Under the pieces are notes generated by a model. It did not search any database. It was not told the origin of the DNA and saw nothing but the letters and a program-made list of their open reading frames with translations. Made by a program: the position numbers and the translations under genes. DNA of 16,245 nt, taken from CAZJAD01 sp964543855. Its GTDB lineage: Bacteria; Electryoneota; RPQS01; DYHQ01. Location: the NCBI GenBank assembly GCA_964543855.1, contig CAZJAD010000048.1:1-16245 (forward strand), given 5' to 3'. This document shows positions 1 through 7,186 of the stretch, in pieces (within the stretch, counting starts at the first letter, position 1; each line of letters starts with the position of its first letter).

Positions 1-1099
1 TTAGCACCAGATAAGTCATGTTATCACTGAAAACGGGTGTGCGCCGATAATCTCGCCCCACGATGACTCGCATGGTCATCAGCGGTTGGCTGTTCTCAAC
101 GACATCCAATTCGAAGTCAGCAATGTTGACGAGTATGTACCGTTTCCCAAGATCTTGCGGGAGCCAGCGCCAACGCTCCATGTTCACGATGAGTTGGCGC
201 ACCCGCTTCTCAACAGGAACATTCAACGCATCCAGCGTCGCCGAACCCACCACGCCATCGACATCCAGCCCATGCCGCATTTGAAAAGCGCGCACCCCTT
301 GCTCCAACTGGTCATCAAACAGGTTTTCTTCACCCTCTGACCCATCAACAAGGTCACCTGTTGCCAGAAGCCGAGCACGCAGAGCCGCGACCCGGTCAGT
401 GACAAGGCCCTTCTGAATTTTGGGACCTTTAGGCACCGCAGACCAACCGCCCTTCTCCTCGAGGTCGCGGTAGTGTGCCAAAGCCTGCCGCAGTCTCGCG
501 TACCCCGATTGCGGTGGAAGAAGTTGTCTCAATGATTCTTCGATTTGGTCAAGGTCGAGAGCGATCTGCAGGATACGGGCAATATCGCATTCTCGACGGT
601 TGGCGATCCACTCCGGATCAATGGTCTCCGGGTTGACGCGTCCGGCCAACAAGTGAGACCCGTAAACCAGGAACGCATCGGTAGCCAGCAGGTCAAGATC
701 AACCAACCGGCCCAGATTCAGAGGTTTCTGCGCTTCCTTGTTTTGTTCCAGCTCACTCAATAAGGTTTCAATCTTAGCTAAATGATAGTCACCAGCCTGT
801 AGCCCTTCACAATCCGCTTCGCGAATTGCCTCGGTGAGATCGTTGACTTGATGCAATGAACCATTGCTGTCGCTCCACGCAGGTTGATAGACCCTGCGTT
901 CATAAAATAGCGGCAAAGCCACTGAAGCGTAAATCGGCTCGCCTTGGACAATTATCTTTGGCGGAGTTTGCGCCGCCTCGATCCGATTGCGCAACAGCTC
1001 ATCAATTTGATCAGATACGGAAGGCGCAGTCATGCTCTGCGGTGTACCAATCCTCACGATCCACATCAATGCCAGCATAATCATCGCGATATGACGCAT
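1..1099 (-). CDS. L,D-transpeptidase, YcbB/LdtD type (partial, C-terminus outside window)
   Basis: Reading the minus strand from the ATG at 1099-1097 gives 366 codons with no stop, and the frame runs off the left edge. The product starts with a signal peptide or membrane anchor (MRHIAMIMLALMWIV). A helical scaffold region typical of YcbB-like enzymes follows, with the motif GLQAGDYH near residue 100. A peptidoglycan-binding type 1 domain lies at about residues 260-300 (AFQMRHGLDVDGVVG). The start of the YkuD catalytic domain follows (RYILVNIADFELDVV, then RVIVGRDYRRTPVFS and NMTYLVL), closely matching the corresponding stretch I recall from E. coli YcbB. Such enzymes make 3-3 cross-links in peptidoglycan in the periplasm. 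The catalytic HGT and S-x-GC-x-R motifs would lie beyond the window, so activity cannot be judged. GGGAGG six bases before the ATG supports the start. The gene lies 59 bases downstream of the C69 dipeptidase gene and may be cotranscribed with it. Confidence 0.88.
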   Translation of the reverse strand, partial: MRHIAMIMLALMWIVRIGTPQSMTAPSVSDQIDELLRNRIEAAQTPPKIIVQGEPIYASVALPLFYERRVYQPAWSDSNGSLHQVNDLTEAIREADCEGLQAGDYHLAKIETLLSELEQNKEAQKPLNLGRLVDLDLLATDAFLVYGSHLLAGRVNPETIDPEWIANRRECDIARILQIALDLDQIEESLRQLLPPQSGYARLRQALAHYRDLEEKGGWSAVPKGPKIQKGLVTDRVAALRARLLATGDLVDGSEGEENLFDDQLEQGVRAFQMRHGLDVDGVVGSATLDALNVPVEKRVRQLIVNMERWRWLPQDLGKRYILVNIADFELDVVENSQPLMTMRVIVGRDYRRTPVFSDNMTYLVL

Positions 1100-1114
1100 A
1101 AAGGGCCTCCCTTT
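1100..1114 (-). promoter_or_regulatory. Shine-Dalgarno inside a perfect inverted repeat
   Basis: On the minus strand the bases just before the L,D-transpeptidase ATG read AAAGGG-AGG-CCCTTT. This is a perfect 6-bp inverted repeat with a 3-base loop that contains the GGGAGG ribosome binding site and abuts the start codon. Folded, it would partly hide the ribosome binding site. Any regulatory role is inference. Confidence 0.4.
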
Positions 1115-1134
1115 GTGCTGGGTTCTATCCATAT

Positions 1135-1153
1135 CCTCGGACATTGCCCGAAG
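1135..1153 (-). other. Small hairpin between C69 dipeptidase and L,D-transpeptidase genes
   Basis: The minus strand reads CTTCGGGC-AAT-GTCCGAGG just after the dipeptidase stop, giving an 8-bp stem with two G-U pairs and a 3-base loop. No T-tract follows, so it is not a typical intrinsic terminator. It could be an RNA-processing or stability element in a two-gene transcript, or chance. Confidence 0.25.
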
Positions 1154-1158
1154 TAACC

Positions 1159-2631
1159 TTACTTCTCCGCCATCACCTTCGCCATCGCTTCCATGGCAGA
1201 CAAGTAAATCTCACGGGAATTGTCGGTCAGCTTATTCAAAGCAGCCTCTTTGTCCACAGAATACAGCTCGAGAGCCTCATTCTCAAGGGATTTCTGCGAT
1301 GCGAATGCGTTTTGCTCGATACTCTCCCTTTCGGCTCTCACCGAAGCGATCTTCTTGCCGTAAGCGGTCGCGATTTTGTGATAGAAGTTCGAGAATGTCC
1401 AGAACGCCTCAGAAGGATCCGCCCGAAAAGGCGCTTCCACCTTCTCTGGGTAGAAATCGTCCGAGGGCTGTCCCCCGCTCAACGCAAATCCCGCTGGGAA
1501 ATCGGTGATACCGAAATGAAAAGGAATGTAAAAGGACGCGCATGGAGGCGACAAGCACACCCAATAGACGATCCCGATGTCCGAGGGCATGCCTCCGCGT
1601 AGCTGGGCAACGAAACTGGTTTGAGTCGTCCAGTTGCAGATCGTGTTCAGAGTCGTATTGTCCGGACTCCCAGTTTCCGGCGAAGTTCGATAGAGTTCCG
1701 TTCCTTCATAATGGTCGCGAAGAATCTTCATGACGGCAGCCGCGTCGAGCTTGCTCGTCGGCATAACGGAAAACGGAAGGTGTTCACTGAGGGGAATGGA
1801 ATCCGCGGCGATATGACGCAGGCCGCTCCACTGGCGGCAGTAATTTGACGAATCCGAAGCAACCTCGGGATCCGCGTAAACCGCAGCGAAATCGAACGGA
1901 CTGCCTTCTCCCGGTTCGTACCAGCCCCGCGAAATTGCGTAATCGACAATATCGACCGAGGCAAGGAAGTTACTCCGGTCGGACAGGTCAACTTCGTGGA
2001 CGGTGAAGGTATTGGCGACTACCGCCACCTCATTGTCCGGAACCCGTCGAGACAGCCAGTGTTTGCCGCCGACAGCGCAGAAAAACCATCCTTCGTCTGG
2101 ATCGCAGATAATGTAGGTCCGACCAAAGGCATCGTAACCAAAACGCTCGACCAGTTCAGCGGCCAGCACCACGCCTTCCCGCGCTGTTTTGGCACGCTCG
2201 GCCACAAGTCTGCGGAGCATGTAGCTGATCCCACCATCATCCAATTCGGGCTGATCTTCGCGAGACGGACATGCATCCGAGGCAATGCAGACTCCCCATT
2301 CATTGATGTAACTATCGGAGAACAGCATGCCCGGCATTTCCGACCAGATGTAAGCCCAAGTCACTTCCACCTGATCCACCTCGCCTCCAGCCAGAAGCTC
2401 GACCGCCTCGTGCGGCGGATGTTGCATGCGACGGACCTTGTGATGATTCACGATCTGCGGAGGGGTATCATCCTCGTTGTGTGCCATGATCACATAGCCG
2501 TCAACCGAAGCATCCTTGCCGATCACAATCGAGAAACATCCATCACCCAGCGCCGCTGTCGGCCACAGCAGAACGATGAGGCCGAGTGCAAAGACGCCCA
2601 ATGATATTCGCGGAGAGATTCTCTTCAACAT
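1159..2631 (-). CDS. Secreted C69-family dipeptidase (PepD-like)
   Basis: The 490-residue product has a signal peptide of about 29-31 residues (hydrophobic core GVFALGLIVLLW, then ALG). The start of mature C69 peptidases follows: Cys32 in GCFSIVIGKDASVDG, then AHNEDD. C69 enzymes are N-terminal-nucleophile hydrolases in which this Cys, exposed by processing, cleaves dipeptides. Other family features are YINEWGV, GGISYMLRRLVAERAKTARE, the ERFGY segment, ICDPDEGWFF, and RDHYEGTELY near residue 300. It diverges from the canonical family more than the paralogue at 4548-6191: it has AHNEDD where the paralogue has TYTCDG, and it lacks the usual HANQARI-like segment. The ATG is preceded by GAGGAG at 8 bases. 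A separate promoter upstream and the transpeptidase gene 59 bases downstream suggest a small two-gene unit. Substrates are unknown; peptidoglycan peptides or dietary peptides are both possible. Confidence 0.88.
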   Translation of the reverse strand: MLKRISPRISLGVFALGLIVLLWPTAALGDGCFSIVIGKDASVDGYVIMAHNEDDTPPQIVNHHKVRRMQHPPHEAVELLAGGEVDQVEVTWAYIWSEMPGMLFSDSYINEWGVCIASDACPSREDQPELDDGGISYMLRRLVAERAKTAREGVVLAAELVERFGYDAFGRTYIICDPDEGWFFCAVGGKHWLSRRVPDNEVAVVANTFTVHEVDLSDRSNFLASVDIVDYAISRGWYEPGEGSPFDFAAVYADPEVASDSSNYCRQWSGLRHIAADSIPLSEHLPFSVMPTSKLDAAAVMKILRDHYEGTELYRTSPETGSPDNTTLNTICNWTTQTSFVAQLRGGMPSDIGIVYWVCLSPPCASFYIPFHFGITDFPAGFALSGGQPSDDFYPEKVEAPFRADPSEAFWTFSNFYHKIATAYGKKIASVRAERESIEQNAFASQKSLENEALELYSVDKEAALNKLTDNSREIYLSAMEAMAKVMAEK

Positions 2632-2719
2632 CCCGTCATCTCCTCATCGCAATGAGACTTCTTCAAAGCTCGTCGAATTCCGGATAGAAGAGGATTCATC
2701 TGTCCCATAGAACAATTAC

Positions 2720-2749
2720 AATATAACAGTAAACGAGTCTGTTACGCAA
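2720..2749 (-). promoter_or_regulatory. Candidate sigma-70 promoter for the C69 dipeptidase gene
   Basis: On the minus strand, TTGCGT (2749-2744) is followed by an 18-base spacer and TATATT (2725-2720). Shifting the -10 by one base gives TTATAT with 17-base spacing. Transcription would start near 2713, leaving a leader of about 80 bases before the ATG at 2631. The site is predicted only from consensus. Confidence 0.45.
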
Positions 2750-2787
2750 GCAGGACGCGCGATTTGGCCTGTCCTGCGCAAGAGATC

Positions 2788-2816
2788 AAAAGGCCGCGAG
2801 CTGGAGACTCGCGACC
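2788..2816 (-). terminator. Rho-independent terminator of the S9 peptidase gene
   Basis: The minus strand reads GGTCGCGAG-TCTCCAG-CTCGCGGCC-TTTT: a 9-bp stem with one G-T pair, a 7-base loop and a T-run. It lies about 54 bases after the S9 stop codon and upstream of the dipeptidase promoter, so it insulates the two genes. The remainder of 2632-2869 holds no gene that I can support. Confidence 0.8.
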
Positions 2817-2869
2817 TCTTCACAGACTGCGGACTGGGCATCGGTTTATTCTTTGCCTTTGTTGCCGTC

Positions 2870-4375
2870 TCAGGGCTTCAGATGCTTGTCGAAGAACTCG
2901 ACCTGCTTGCGGTATTCGGCAATGATGTTGACGCGCTTGGACGATCCGTGCCCTTCGTCGGGGAAGATGAGCGAATCAGCAATTCCGCCACTGGAAATCA
3001 CCGCATCGAGAATCTGCCGCGCTTCACCCACCGGCACGCGCGGATCATTCTCGCCATGCACCACGAGCAGCGGCGTCTTGATCAAGTGGGCTTTGTGGAT
3101 CGGCGAGATTTCTTCCAGAAACTCCGGGTCACTCAGCGGGCCGTATTCGGATTCGCGCAGGTACCGCCTGTATTCCGCCGTGTTCTCGATGAAAGTCTTG
3201 AAATTCGCAATGCCCACCTCATCCACGGCCGCGCTGAACAGGTCAGGATGCTCCGTGACCATCCCCAAAACCACATAGCCGCCGTAGCTGCCGCCGCGAA
3301 TGCCGATCATGCCCTTCTTGGTGTAGCCGTTGGCGATCAGCCAATCAACCGCCGCCTTGTAATCCATCAGGGAATGCTTGCGGCTCTTGTAGTTGTCGAG
3401 GTTCATGTATTCGAGGCCGTAGCCGGATGACCCGCGCACATTGGGCGCCATGACACCGTATCCGTTCAGCATCAGGTACTGGAAATTGCGGATGAAGTAC
3501 GGGCGGAACTGGCTCTCCGGACCTCCATGAGCGTGAATGATGAAGGGAATCGGTTTCCCCTCTTCGTAATCGGGCGGCAGATAGAGAAACGCGGGAATCT
3601 CGAGACCGTCGAAGGTGTTGTACCGCACCAGCTTCGGATCGCGGAACATCGTTCGATCAATCCCGGCGTAAATCGAAAAGGTCAACTGTTTCAGTTCACC
3701 CGTGTGCGGATTCCACTTCCACACATCCGGCGCGCGCGTCGGGCTGTAGAANNNNNNNNNNNNNNNNNNNNNNNNNNNNNNNNNNNNNNNNNNNNNNNNN
3801 NNNNNNNNNNNNNNNNNNNNNNNNNNNNNNNNNNNNNNNNNNNNNNNNNNNGACGTAATGTCCATTTCATAGATGAAGAAGTCGCGTCCGTTCTCTTCAT
3901 TGGAACGGTAGAAAATGGACTGGTCGTCCCGTGCCCACACGACCGAACCGTGCTGCACATCCGGCGCATCGGTGAGATTGAGGACGCGGCCGGTTTCGGT
4001 GTCCATCAGGTGAAGCTGCGACTGCTCGGACCCGCCAACCGATGCGCCCACAATCGCCATCGTGCCGTCCCAAGACAGTTGAAAGAAGTCGATGCCGTCC
4101 TCAAAAGTCGTGAGCTGATACGGCCACCCGTCCTCGATAATGCGGTACACCTGTGGCGCTCCCGACATGCTCGATGTGAAGAAGACGGCATCGCCTTCCC
4201 AGGTGTATCCCGCCGGGGAGCAGGCACCGATCTGCAGAAATGTGGCGATATCGGGAACATACCTGCCTTTCTTCAAGAGTGATTCGGCTTCCTTTTTTTC
4301 CTCAGCGGCAATCCCGATCGTGCCCATCGCCAGCACAATCCCCGCCAACAGAATAGCGATTACCTTCTTTCGCAT
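2870..4375 (-). CDS. Secreted S9-family (prolyl oligopeptidase / acylaminoacyl peptidase-like) serine peptidase, interrupted by a gap
   Basis: I chose the ATG at 4375 because AGGAGG lies 7-8 bases before it and a signal peptide follows at once (MRKKVIAILLAGIVLAMG, then GIAA). The frame stays open upstream to about 4549 but lacks these signals. A TolB/WD40-like beta-propeller follows, with blades near residues 50-175 (LHLMDTETGRVLNLTDAP). It is broken by 100 N and resumes at FYSPTRAPDVWKWNPHTG. The alpha/beta-hydrolase domain shows the oxyanion-region motif HAHGGPESQ, the nucleophile Ser363 in GIRGGSYGGY, Asp444 in HGENDPRVP and His476 in DEGHG. The visible 467 residues plus 34 unknown are short for this family, which usually has over 600, so the gap probably hides several propeller blades. 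It likely trims oligopeptides outside the cytoplasm and shares a divergent control region with a C69 dipeptidase. Confidence 0.92.
   Translation of the reverse strand: MRKKVIAILLAGIVLAMGTIGIAAEEKKEAESLLKKGRYVPDIATFLQIGACSPAGYTWEGDAVFFTSSMSGAPQVYRIIEDGWPYQLTTFEDGIDFFQLSWDGTMAIVGASVGGSEQSQLHLMDTETGRVLNLTDAPDVQHGSVVWARDDQSIFYRSNEENGRDFFIYEMDITXXXXXXXXXXXXXXXXXXXXXXXXXXXXXXXXXXFYSPTRAPDVWKWNPHTGELKQLTFSIYAGIDRTMFRDPKLVRYNTFDGLEIPAFLYLPPDYEEGKPIPFIIHAHGGPESQFRPYFIRNFQYLMLNGYGVMAPNVRGSSGYGLEYMNLDNYKSRKHSLMDYKAAVDWLIANGYTKKGMIGIRGGSYGGYVVLGMVTEHPDLFSAAVDEVGIANFKTFIENTAEYRRYLRESEYGPLSDPEFLEEISPIHKAHLIKTPLLVVHGENDPRVPVGEARQILDAVISSGGIADSLIFPDEGHGSSKRVNIIAEYRKQVEFFDKHLKP
3752..3851. other. Gap of 100 N inside the S9 peptidase gene
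   Basis: The run is exactly 100 N. Both flanks translate sensibly in the same minus-strand frame (EMDIT before, FYSPTRAP after, in protein order). The missing propeller sequence is likely longer than 33 residues. Confidence 0.97.
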
Positions 4376-4420
4376 GACCCTGTCCTCCTGACAATTCCGC
4401 CGACTTGTCCTATTGTGTGG

Positions 4421-4449
4421 AATATAGCTCAAAATTTTTTGAAAGGCAA
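4421..4449 (-). promoter_or_regulatory. Candidate sigma-70 promoter for the S9 peptidase gene
   Basis: The minus strand shows TTGCCT (4449-4444), a 17-base spacer and TATATT (4426-4421), a good match in sequence and spacing. It would give a leader of about 40 bases before the ATG at 4375. The spacer contains the A/T-rich repeat at 4428-4440. For the divergent plus-strand gene I see only a weak TATATG at 4487-4492 without a well-spaced -35. Confidence 0.55.
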
Positions 4450-4507
4450 ACCTCGAATGCTGACCAGCCGTCTCTTGCTCCGTTTGTATATGTCCCTCAA
4501 ATTTTTT
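4428..4507. repeat. Pair of near-identical CTCAAA(A)TTTTTT direct repeats in the divergent intergenic region
   Basis: CTCAAAATTTTTT at 4428-4440 and CTCAAATTTTTT at 4496-4507 are direct near-copies whose starts lie 68 bases apart. The first lies in the spacer of the S9 promoter. The second lies about 40 bases before the C69 start. They could be binding sites for one regulator of both genes, or simply A/T-rich promoter sequence. Confidence 0.4.
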
Positions 4508-4547
4508 AGCTTTGGAGGCACACAGGAAGAAACCAAAGGTTAGAGCC

Positions 4548-6191
4548 ATGAACCTTCAGACAGTTGTATCGGTCATCGGCGCTTGTGTTTGCACCTTCGT
4601 GCTCGGTCCACAGACGCAAGCCTGCACCAACCTGTTGGTGACCAAAGGAGCCTCATCGGACAGCTCCGTCATGATCACCTACACCTGTGACGGGGAATAT
4701 CATCCCATTTTGAAGTACACCGCCGCCGCGGATCATGAACCGGGCGATTCGCTCGACATCGTCGATTGGTACGGGAACTTCAAGGGCAGAATAAAACAGG
4801 TCCGCCACACTTATGCCGTCGTCCGCCTGATGAATGAACACCAGCTTGTCATCAGCGAGACGACCTTCGATGGTCGCGAGGAGCTGCGGAATCCCGACGG
4901 CATCCTACACTACTGGGACCTGATGGAACTGGCCCTGCGGCGGACGAAAACAGCCCGTGACGCCATTGCTGTGATGACCGACCTGGTCACCGAGTATGGT
5001 TACCGATCCACGGGTGAATCGTTCTCCATCGCGGACACGAAGGAAGCGTGGATAATGGAAATGATCGGTCCCGGACCCGGTGAAAAAGGAGCCGTGTGGG
5101 TGGCACTCCGCATTCCCGACGGATTCATGTCGTGCCATGCCAACAAAGCCCGAATCGGCGAATTCCCGCTGAATGACCCGGAAAACTGCCTCTATTCGGA
5201 CAATGTCATTTCCCTCGCCGTGGAGAAAGACTATTACGACCCGCACTCTGGCGAACCGTTCCGGTTCTGCGAAGCCTACTGCCCGGCCACGCCGAAAAAC
5301 CGGCGGTATGGCGATACGCGTGTTTGGAGCATGCTCCGGCGGGCCGCACCATCACAGAATCTCTCTCCCGATTACCACCGGGCGGTCGAAGGAGCCCAAC
5401 CCTATCCTCTGTGGATCAAACCGGACAAGCCGCTCTCTTTGGCCGATGTGTTTGCACTAATGCGCGACCACTACGAAGGAACCGACTTTGACATGACCAA
5501 AGGAATCGACGCCGGGCCGCACGGCACTCCAAACCGGTGGAGGCCGATTGTATGGACGGTCGACAGCGTTGACTACGCTTGGGAGCGTCCGATTTCCACC
5601 CAGCAGACCGGCTTTTCGTTCGTTTCTCAATCCCGGTCGTGGCTTCCGGACCCTGTCGGCGGCATCCTCTGGTACGGAGTCGATGATACCTACACGACCT
5701 GCTATGTCCCGCTCTACTGCAGCATAAACGCCGTTCCGACTTCGTTTGCGGTGGGAAGCCTGAAACAATTCTCGTGGGAATCGGCTTGGTGGGTCTTCAA
5801 CTTCGTCGCCAATCTCGCGAACTTGCGGTATGATTACATGCTGCCGGATATTCTGGCGGTGCAATGCGAGTTGGAGGGAACACTGCTTGCTCTGCAGCCC
5901 GCCGTCGAAAAGACCGCTGTGGAATTGGCCAAGTCAGACCCGGAACTGATGACGCGTTACCTGACCGACTACTCGGTGACGCACGGCGAGATGGTTGTGT
6001 CGCGATGGAAGGAACTGGGCGAGTATCTGTTGACGAAGTACAACGACGGGTATGTGAAGGACGAGAACGGTGAGCCGCAGGAAGAAGGCTATCCCGACGG
6101 CTGGCTTGAACAGGTCGTGAAATCACGCCCCGAGCAGTTCCGCCTCAAGCCAAAAGACGCGGCTGTGCCCGAATCGAAGCTGGTCGATTGA
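4548..6191 (+). CDS. Secreted C69-family dipeptidase (canonical type)
   Basis: The 547-residue product starts at the ATG at 4548, with AAAGG 8 bases upstream. An upstream TTG at 4512 is in frame but would add 12 charged residues before the signal peptide. The signal peptide ends just before the nucleophile Cys26 (QTQA, then CTNLLVTKGASSD). The rest matches the C69 family closely: MNEHQLVISETTFDGREEL, RRTKTARDAIAVMTDLV, YGYRSTGESFSIADTKEAW, KGAVWVALRIPDGF, then HANKARIGEFP, RDHYEGTDFDMTKG near residue 305, ISTQQTGFSFVSQSRSWLPD and CYVPLYCSINAVP. Members are N-terminal-Cys hydrolases that cleave dipeptides. The signal peptide places it in the periplasm or outside. It is divergent from the S9 peptidase, which could supply short peptides to it. 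Its 3' end converges with the transporter gene, with 33 bases between and no obvious terminator. Confidence 0.93.
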   Translation: MNLQTVVSVIGACVCTFVLGPQTQACTNLLVTKGASSDSSVMITYTCDGEYHPILKYTAAADHEPGDSLDIVDWYGNFKGRIKQVRHTYAVVRLMNEHQLVISETTFDGREELRNPDGILHYWDLMELALRRTKTARDAIAVMTDLVTEYGYRSTGESFSIADTKEAWIMEMIGPGPGEKGAVWVALRIPDGFMSCHANKARIGEFPLNDPENCLYSDNVISLAVEKDYYDPHSGEPFRFCEAYCPATPKNRRYGDTRVWSMLRRAAPSQNLSPDYHRAVEGAQPYPLWIKPDKPLSLADVFALMRDHYEGTDFDMTKGIDAGPHGTPNRWRPIVWTVDSVDYAWERPISTQQTGFSFVSQSRSWLPDPVGGILWYGVDDTYTTCYVPLYCSINAVPTSFAVGSLKQFSWESAWWVFNFVANLANLRYDYMLPDILAVQCELEGTLLALQPAVEKTAVELAKSDPELMTRYLTDYSVTHGEMVVSRWKELGEYLLTKYNDGYVKDENGEPQEEGYPDGWLEQVVKSRPEQFRLKPKDAAVPESKLVD

Positions 6192-6224
6192 CGAACCGCG
6201 GGAATCAAAAGAATATGAAAAGCT

Positions 6225-7121
6225 TCAGCACAGCGTGACCAGCATCGCACCAGCCACGGCCAAGATGATCGCCACGACCCGCTGCAAATTGATCGGCTCT
6301 CTGAGTAGCAGAGCTGCGAATATGAAGACGAAGATATTGCTCGTCTGGTTGAGCGCCGATGCAATAGAAACTTGCATGTTTTTCATGCACACCAGCCAGA
6401 GGATCATCGCCACATAACTCCCGACGAAGGACCCTGAGACCGTATAGCCCCAACTCTGTGAAGAAAATGTGGAGGCCATGATCGCTCGCCGTGCCGGGTG
6501 AATCGCAAGCACCAATCCCAGGACGGCAATCCCCGCCAGCAGACGAACCTCGCTCACCCACAGCACGGGTGACTTCCCCAGCAGGGGCTTGATAATCACG
6601 ATTCCCACCGCCATTCCGCCCATCGCCAACGCTCCCCACAGAATTCCGAGAGCCAGATCGCGCCGGCTGAGTTTGCTTTGCGGTCGGTTGACTGTGGCCA
6701 AAAGCACCGCCCCGACGATCATGCCCGCGCCAAGGAGCTGCAAGGCGTTCATGTGCTCCCCCAACCAGAAAAACGACAGCGAGATGACGAAGGGACTGTA
6801 GAGGCAATCCACGATGGCGGTCAGCCCGGCGCCCAACCGGTTCAGGCACATGAAGAAAAGCGTGTCAGCGATCCCGATGCCAAGAACTCCGCTGACAATG
6901 AGAATCAGATAGTCGCTGGTGGGAACCTGGCGAAACAGCACTCCGCCGAAGAGCCAGATCGTCGGAAGGATTAGAACGGCACCAAGAAGATTTTTGAACA
7001 GATTGAGCGCAATCGGATGAACGCTCTCCCCGCTTTTTCTGAACAGAATCACCGCAAACGCCCACACCATTGCGGTTGCGAGCGCCAGTGGCTCCGCCAA
7101 GAAAGGATGGTTTGTATTCAA
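6225..7121 (-). CDS. EamA/DMT-superfamily transporter
   Basis: The 298-residue, very hydrophobic protein has about ten predicted membrane helices arranged as two EamA halves. The first covers roughly residues 8-145 (LALATAMVWAFAVILFRKSG ... LLGAGMIVGAVLLATVN). The second covers 158-298 (ALGILWGALAMGGMAVGIVI ... VVAIILAVAGAMLVTLC). Each half ends in the family's typical LLREP/LGE...GxxxIhxG pattern. Such inner-membrane carriers move small metabolites such as amino acids or nucleotide derivatives. The substrate cannot be told from sequence. The start is TTG at 7121, and an in-frame stop at 7154-7152 rules out a longer ATG start. AGGAG at 7140-7136 is 14 bases away, further than usual, so expression may be weak. 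It begins 65 bases after the secreted propeller gene on the same strand, with no clear terminator between them. Confidence 0.9.
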   Translation of the reverse strand: MNTNHPFLAEPLALATAMVWAFAVILFRKSGESVHPIALNLFKNLLGAVLILPTIWLFGGVLFRQVPTSDYLILIVSGVLGIGIADTLFFMCLNRLGAGLTAIVDCLYSPFVISLSFFWLGEHMNALQLLGAGMIVGAVLLATVNRPQSKLSRRDLALGILWGALAMGGMAVGIVIIKPLLGKSPVLWVSEVRLLAGIAVLGLVLAIHPARRAIMASTFSSQSWGYTVSGSFVGSYVAMILWLVCMKNMQVSIASALNQTSNIFVFIFAALLLREPINLQRVVAIILAVAGAMLVTLC

Positions 7122-7186
7122 ACGCCGGTGTTTCGCTCCTGGACTTTTTGATCAAGATATCTCTGCCAATTTGAATCCAAAAAAGA

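Noticed and set aside
1..3. TTA at the left edge as a stop codon ending the transpeptidase gene
   Set aside because: It is out of frame with the gene, whose codons fall on positions 2-4 and so on; the protein continues beyond the window.
1144..1602. Plus-strand open frame of 152 codons
   Set aside because: It is antisense to the well-supported C69 dipeptidase, and its product is arginine-rich with no recognisable domain.
1996..2604. Plus-strand open frame of 202 codons
   Set aside because: It mirrors the N-terminal half of the C69 gene on the opposite strand; no ribosome binding site and no family resemblance.
3527..4282. Plus-strand open frame of 251 codons through the N gap
   Set aside because: It is antisense to the S9 peptidase and is lengthened artificially by unknown bases.
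6205..6849. Alternative minus-strand frame of 214 codons overlapping the transporter
   Set aside because: The overlapping frame gives a clean ten-helix EamA protein, while this one has no hydrophobic pattern or motifs.
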